Shown in pieces: positions 60,398 to 64,000 of a stretch of 64,000 nt of DNA. Made by a program: the position numbers and the translations under genes. Positions within the stretch are counted from its first letter, which is position 1, and each line of letters opens with the position of its first letter. The notes below the pieces were generated by a model. It was not told the DNA's origin. It did no database searches and was given only the letters and a program-made list of their open reading frames with translations. This stretch comes from Pseudomonas hunanensis (GTDB lineage Bacteria; Pseudomonadota; Gammaproteobacteria; Pseudomonadales; Pseudomonadaceae): contig NZ_QJRC01000073.1 in the NCBI RefSeq assembly GCF_013393325.1, positions 62,001-126,000 on the forward strand, given 5' to 3'.

Positions 60398-61747
60398 TCA
60401 GAGGAACACGAACTTGGCAATGAAGATCGCGCACAGCACCCACAGGCTGGCGGAAATTTCCTTGTATTTGCCAGTGCCCGCCTTCAATGCCACATAGCTG
60501 ATGAAGCCCAGGGCAATACCGTCGGCGACCGAGAAGGTCAGCGGCATCATGATCACCGTGACGATCGCCGGAATGCTGTCTGTGGCTTCATCCCAATGGA
60601 TATGCGCCATGCTGCCCATCATCAACATCGCCACATAAATAAGTGCACCCGCCGTCGCATAGGCCGGAATCATCCCAGCCAGCGGGGCGAAGAACATCGC
60701 GGCGATGAACAGCAGGCCCACTACTACCGCAGTAAGGCCGGTACGCCCGCCCGCAGCTACACCTGCGGCACTTTCCACATAGCTGGTGACTGGCGGTACA
60801 CCTACCACCGCACCGAACACGCTCGATGCACTGTCAGCCTTCAACGCCTTCGACAGGTTCTCGATACGCCCGTCCGGTGCCACCAGGTTGGCACGCTGCG
60901 CCACGCCCATCAGCGTGCCGGCGGTGTCGAACATGTGCACGAACAGAAACGCCAGCACCACGCTGATCATGCTGACGTTGAACACGCCAGCCACGTCCAT
61001 GGCCATCCAGGTCGGTGCCAGGCTTGGTGGCATCGACATCACCCCGCCAAACTTCACCAGGCCCAAGCCCCAGCCTGCGAGGGTGACGCCAATGATGCTG
61101 ATCAGGATCGCACCGAACACCCGCTTGTAGCTGAGGATGGCGATCAGCAGGAAGCACACGGCCGCCAGCAGCGGCCCTGGCTCATGCAGCGAGCCCAGCT
61201 TGATCAGCGTGGCGGGGCTGTCGACGATGATGCCTGCCGTCTTCAGGCCGATCAGCCCGAGGAACAATCCGACGCCAGCCCCCATGGCATGGCGCAGGCT
61301 GACCGGAATGCTGTTGAGCAGCCATTCGCGCACTTTCGACAAGGTCAGGAACATGAACAGCACACCCGAGATGAATACCGCCCCGAGCGCTGTTTCCCAG
61401 TTGTAACCCATGGTGCCGACCACCGTGTAGGTGAAGAAGGCGTTAAGCCCCATGCCAGGGGCCAGGCCTACTGGCCAGTTGGCGTACAGGCCCATCAGCA
61501 GGCAGCCCAGCGCGGCGGCGATGCAGGTGGCGACGAAGGCGGCACCATGGTCGATGCCAGCGTCGGCCATGATGTTGGGGTTGACGAAGATGATGTAGGC
61601 CATGGTGATGAAGGTGGTCACCCCGGCGATCATTTCGGTTTTGACGGTGCTGCCGTGTTGCTTGAGTTTGAAAATCCGCTCCAGCCAGCTCGTTTCGAGC
61701 GGTGGGGCGAGATCCAGCGTAGGGGCTTCGGATTTGCGGCTTTCCAC
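60398..61747 (-). CDS. AzgA-type guanine/hypoxanthine/adenine permease
   Basis: This 449-residue, about 12-14-helix transporter is of the AzgA/PbuG branch: VKTEMIAGVTTFITMAYIIFVNPNIMADAG, GLAPGMGLNAFFTYTVVG, and LFVHMFDTAGTLMGVAQRA. It imports guanine, hypoxanthine or adenine; GuaD nearby would convert guanine to xanthine. GTG 61747 follows GAGGAG. An operator lies 141-150 bases upstream and a Crc/Hfq-type AACAAGAA just upstream of the ribosome binding site. Confidence 0.92.
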   Translation of the reverse strand: MESRKSEAPTLDLAPPLETSWLERIFKLKQHGSTVKTEMIAGVTTFITMAYIIFVNPNIMADAGIDHGAAFVATCIAAALGCLLMGLYANWPVGLAPGMGLNAFFTYTVVGTMGYNWETALGAVFISGVLFMFLTLSKVREWLLNSIPVSLRHAMGAGVGLFLGLIGLKTAGIIVDSPATLIKLGSLHEPGPLLAAVCFLLIAILSYKRVFGAILISIIGVTLAGWGLGLVKFGGVMSMPPSLAPTWMAMDVAGVFNVSMISVVLAFLFVHMFDTAGTLMGVAQRANLVAPDGRIENLSKALKADSASSVFGAVVGVPPVTSYVESAAGVAAGGRTGLTAVVVGLLFIAAMFFAPLAGMIPAYATAGALIYVAMLMMGSMAHIHWDEATDSIPAIVTVIMMPLTFSVADGIALGFISYVALKAGTGKYKEISASLWVLCAIFIAKFVFL

Positions 61748-61767
61748 AGCGAGTACTCCTCAAGTCT

Positions 61768-61775
61768 TTCTTGTT
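61768..61775 (-). promoter_or_regulatory. Crc/Hfq-type motif AACAAGAA before the AzgA permease
   Basis: On the minus strand AACAAGAAAGACTTGAGGAG puts an AANAANAA match directly ahead of the ribosome binding site. Confidence 0.5.
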
Positions 61776-61887
61776 GTAGTTGGGGCCAGTTTCCTGAGCG
61801 ATGCACTTGGCGGCCCCACGAGGGAAGGCAGACGTCCGACCGGTTTGTTGACTCATGGGTCAAGAAGTTGCTCGGTGGATTATGCTT

Positions 61888-61897
61888 TTGTGTACAA
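61888..61897. promoter_or_regulatory. GntR-type operator TTGTGTACAA (AzgA permease)
   Basis: It lies 141-150 bases upstream of the permease start and about 135 bases upstream of the GntR start, in the divergent promoter. Confidence 0.72.
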
Positions 61898-61986
61898 AGA
61901 ATGCAAATAATGTTTTATGTTTTGTGTGCGCAATGCGTCGTACAACGGCTATATAGGTGAAACGCCCCCTGCGGAATCGCCTCAGC

Positions 61987-61996
61987 CTGTGTACAA
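61987..61996. promoter_or_regulatory. GntR-type operator CTGTGTACAA (GntR autoregulation)
   Basis: This nine-of-ten match to TTGTGTACAA lies 36-45 bases before the GntR start, fitting self-repression. Confidence 0.65.
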
Positions 61997-62031
61997 TGGC
62001 GCCATACTTTCTCTTCGTGCCTCGAGAGCCC

Positions 62032-62787
62032 ATGAACGAACAGCTGCAACCTCTGAAAAAACCTGCACGTGTCGGCAAGGCCGGCCGCAGCGGTACCCAG
62101 GACGACATCGTCTACGCGCATATTTTCGAGGCGATCCTCGAGCAGCGTCTGGCCCCGGGCACCAAGTTGAGCGAGGAAGCGCTGGGCGAAATCTTTGGCG
62201 TCAGCCGCACCATCATCCGTCGTGCCTTGTCGCGTCTGGCCCATGAAAGCGTGGTGCTGCTGCGGCCGAACCGCGGCGCGGTGGTGGCCAGCCCGACCGT
62301 GGAAGAGGCACGTCAGGTGTTCTTCTCGCGGCGCATGGTCGAACGCGCCATTACCGAGTTGGCCGTGCAGCACGCCACCCTCGACCAGCTCAACGAGCTG
62401 CGGCAGATGGTGCGTGAAGAGCGCGACAGCTTCTCGCGCGGTGATCGCGGCGCCGGCATTCGCCTTTCCGGCGAGTTCCACCTCAAGCTGGCCGAAGCGG
62501 CGGGCAATGCACCGCTGGTGAGTTTCCAGCGCAGCCTGGTATCGCAGACCTCGCTGATCATTGCCCAGTACGAAAGCGGCAACCGCTCGCACTGCTCGTA
62601 TGACGAGCACATGCAACTGATCGATGCCATCGAGGCACGTGATGCCGAGCAGGCAGTGAGCCTGATGATGCACCACATGGACCACATCGACAGCAAGCTG
62701 AACCTGGATGAGGAGAGTGCCTCGGACGATCTGCATGCGGTGTTCTCGCATTTGCTGAAAAAGCCCAAGGTTTCCGCCAAGGGTTGA
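62032..62787 (+). CDS. GntR-family regulator (FadR/FCD class), likely purine-catabolism regulator
   Basis: This 251-residue regulator has an N-terminal winged helix (IVYAHIFEAILEQRLAPGTKLSEEALGEIFGVSRTIIRRALSRLAHESVVLLRPNRGAVVASP) and a C-terminal FCD ligand domain with FHLKLAEAAGN and DEHMQLIDAIEARD, where metal-binding histidines normally sit. An operator variant lies just upstream and the same site recurs before seven other promoters of the purine/glyoxylate region, making it the best candidate regulator. ATG 62032 was chosen because the operator lies upstream of it and the winged helix follows directly; the longer open frame from 61957 would place the operator inside the gene. Confidence 0.9.
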   Translation: MNEQLQPLKKPARVGKAGRSGTQDDIVYAHIFEAILEQRLAPGTKLSEEALGEIFGVSRTIIRRALSRLAHESVVLLRPNRGAVVASPTVEEARQVFFSRRMVERAITELAVQHATLDQLNELRQMVREERDSFSRGDRGAGIRLSGEFHLKLAEAAGNAPLVSFQRSLVSQTSLIIAQYESGNRSHCSYDEHMQLIDAIEARDAEQAVSLMMHHMDHIDSKLNLDEESASDDLHAVFSHLLKKPKVSAKG

Positions 62788-62938
62788 TCGTTTGCCAGGG
62801 TGATTGAGGGGGCCTGCAAAGCAGCCCCCGGCCATAACTGGCCATCAGCCAAAGGTCTGCTAAATTCTTGTGAGCAAACCTTCATCAAGCAGTTGGGCTT
62901 GCGCATTCGTTGCGTTCAACTTCTTGAGGAATGGATTC

Positions 62939-63637
62939 ATGAGCATGTCCCTCGGTAAACGCATGGGTGCCGAACTGATCGGTACCTTCTGGCTGGTGCT
63001 TGGTGGCTGCGGCAGTGCGGTACTCGCAGCCAGTTCCCCTGTCGGCATTGGCGTACTCGGTGTTGCCTTCGCCTTCGGCCTCACCGTGCTGACCATGGCC
63101 TTCGCCATCGGCCATATCTCTGGCTGTCACCTTAATCCTGCTGTGTCCTTCGGGCTGGTGGTGGGCGGGCGTTTTCCTGCCAAAGAGCTGCTGCCCTACG
63201 TGATTGCGCAAGTGATCGGCGCCATCCTGGCGGCAGGAGTGATCTACCTCATCGCCAGCGGCAAGGCCGGTTTCGAATTGTCCTCGGGGCTGGCGTCCAA
63301 CGGCTATGCCGACCATTCGCCCGGCGGCTACACGCTGGGGGCAGGCTTTGTCAGTGAAGTGGTGATGACGGCGATGTTCCTGGTGGTGATCATGGGCGCG
63401 ACCGATTCCCGCGCACCAGCAGGCTTTGCGCCCATCGCCATCGGTCTGGCCCTGACCCTGATTCACCTGATCTCCATCCCGGTGACCAATACCTCGGTCA
63501 ACCCCGCGCGCAGCACGGGGCCGGCATTGTTCGTTGGCGGTTGGGCCTTGCAGCAGCTGTGGCTGTTCTGGGTGGCGCCGCTGATCGGTGCTGCAATCGG
63601 CGGCGCGCTGTACCGGGGCCTGGCGAAAGAACCTTAG
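62939..63637 (+). CDS. aqpZ: aquaporin Z / glycerol-uptake-type channel
   Basis: This 232-residue MIP-family channel has six helices and both NPA boxes (HLNPAVS and SVNPARS). The Arg after the second NPA and His in [18 protein letters not shown] fit water-selective Aqp[18 protein letters not shown] and [27 protein letters not shown] precedes ATG 62939; ATG 62945 is possible. It converges on guaD with a 4-base overlap of stops. Confidence 0.93.
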   Translation: MSMSLGKRMGAELIGTFWLVLGGCGSAVLAASSPVGIGVLGVAFAFGLTVLTMAFAIGHISGCHLNPAVSFGLVVGGRFPAKELLPYVIAQVIGAILAAGVIYLIASGKAGFELSSGLASNGYADHSPGGYTLGAGFVSEVVMTAMFLVVIMGATDSRAPAGFAPIAIGLALTLIHLISIPVTNTSVNPARSTGPALFVGGWALQQLWLFWVAPLIGAAIGGALYRGLAKEP

Positions 63638-64000
63638 CGCTGGTGCACGCAACGCCCGGCGGCGTAGGTTTCGCGCACTGTGCGGTCATCGCCCAGGGTG
63701 GTGAGCACGAACAAGGTCTCTTCAATGCTGTTGGACTGCTGAATGCGGTAGTCCAGCAGCGGCGTGGCCTTGTAGTCCAGCACCACGAAGTCGGCATCAT
63801 TACCCGGGCGCAGGCTGCCGATGCGGTCATCCAGGCGCAGCGCGCGGGCGCCGCCGAGGGTGGCCAGGTACAGTGACTTGTACGGGTGCAGGCGCGCGCC
63901 TTGCAGCTGCATCACCTTGTACGCTTCGTTCAGGGTGTTGAGCAGCGAGAAGCTGGTGCCGGCGCCCACATCGGTACCCAGGCCCACGTTGACCTTGAAG
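63634..64000 (-). CDS. guaD: guanine deaminase, C-terminal part (partial)
   Basis: The visible 121 residues start [20 protein letters not shown] and continue with [40 protein letters not shown] to CVHQR. This is the C-terminal portion of an amidohydrolase guanine deaminase, including the metal-binding aspartate in GLGTDVGAG. It converts guanine to xanthine. The gene continues beyond the window. Confidence 0.9.
   Translation of the reverse strand, partial: FKVNVGLGTDVGAGTSFSLLNTLNEAYKVMQLQGARLHPYKSLYLATLGGARALRLDDRIGSLRPGNDADFVVLDYKATPLLDYRIQQSNSIEETLFVLTTLGDDRTVRETYAAGRCVHQR

Noticed and set aside
60596..61960. 454-residue plus-strand open frame opposite the AzgA permease
   Set aside because: His/Gln/Arg-rich shadow; the permease on the minus strand has clear family motifs.

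Overview
The window reads as a chromosome segment of a Pseudomonas putida-group bacterium. The evidence is the high GC content, the motCD-parC-parP-cheW chemotaxis tail, the ccmABCDEFGHI order, and the purine/glyoxylate cluster next to guaD. The assignment rests on gene content and order recognised from memory, not on a database search. No tRNA, rRNA, CRISPR array or insertion sequence was seen.

Layout. 1-7836 (+): end of the flagellar chemotaxis operon (cheZ end, cheA, cheB, motC, motD, a ParA-type ATPase, a ParP-like CheW protein, cheW, a DUF2802 protein). 7892-10645 (-): a large protein with a TcdA/TcdB-type glycosyltransferase domain, wedged between motility genes. 10727-12618 (-): a FlhB-tail protein and a FliK-like protein. 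12787-19703 (+): complete cytochrome c maturation operon ccmA-I, then a lipoprotein. 20219-22209 (-): two tandem halovibrin-like lipoproteins. 22530-29297: single metabolic genes, LysR/EamA and DadA-like genes. 29353-31630 (-): hydantoin/allantoin racemase and NCS1 permease. 32128-38722: Lrp regulator, EamA exporter, methyltransferase, MscS channel, sulfate-binding protein, potassium channel. 38857-39645 (+): AT-richer orphan RHS-core protein with an F-box-like tail. 39638-47229 (-): urea transporter, pykF, ttuD, glxR, hyi, gcl. 47487-52180: GlcG-like protein, RutR-like TetR regulator, DUF808 protein, LTA-synthase-like sulfatase, small membrane protein. 52248-59193 (-): two Tsx-like channels, urate/xanthine permease, puuD, allA, uraD, puuE. 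59593-64000: hiuH, AzgA-type permease, GntR regulator, aqpZ, 3-prime part of guaD.

How the genes fit. About 30 kb encodes purine salvage and catabolism: purine import (AzgA, NCS2, Tsx-like), guanine deamination (GuaD), urate oxidation (PuuD, HiuH, UraD), allantoin uptake and opening (NCS1 permease, racemase-like protein, PuuE), ureidoglycolate to glyoxylate plus urea (AllA, urea transporter), then glyoxylate to pyruvate (Gcl, Hyi, GlxR, TtuD, PykF). No allantoicase and no xanthine dehydrogenase are present in the window.

The most striking structure is a shared 10-bp operator, TTGTATACAA or TTGTGTACAA. It lies in front of the permease/racemase pair, gcl, the GlcG-like gene, puuE, hiuH, the AzgA permease and the GntR gene itself, so GntR (62032-62787) is the likely regulator. 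A second layer is suggested by a RutR homologue and near-consensus RutR boxes upstream of the NCS1 permease. A third is suggested by A-rich Crc/Hfq-type motifs before several start sites. Other highlights are four FliM/CheZ-like motifs in the CheA linker, the TcdA/B-like protein, the RHS/F-box-like protein, and a racemase-family protein lacking the first catalytic cysteine.
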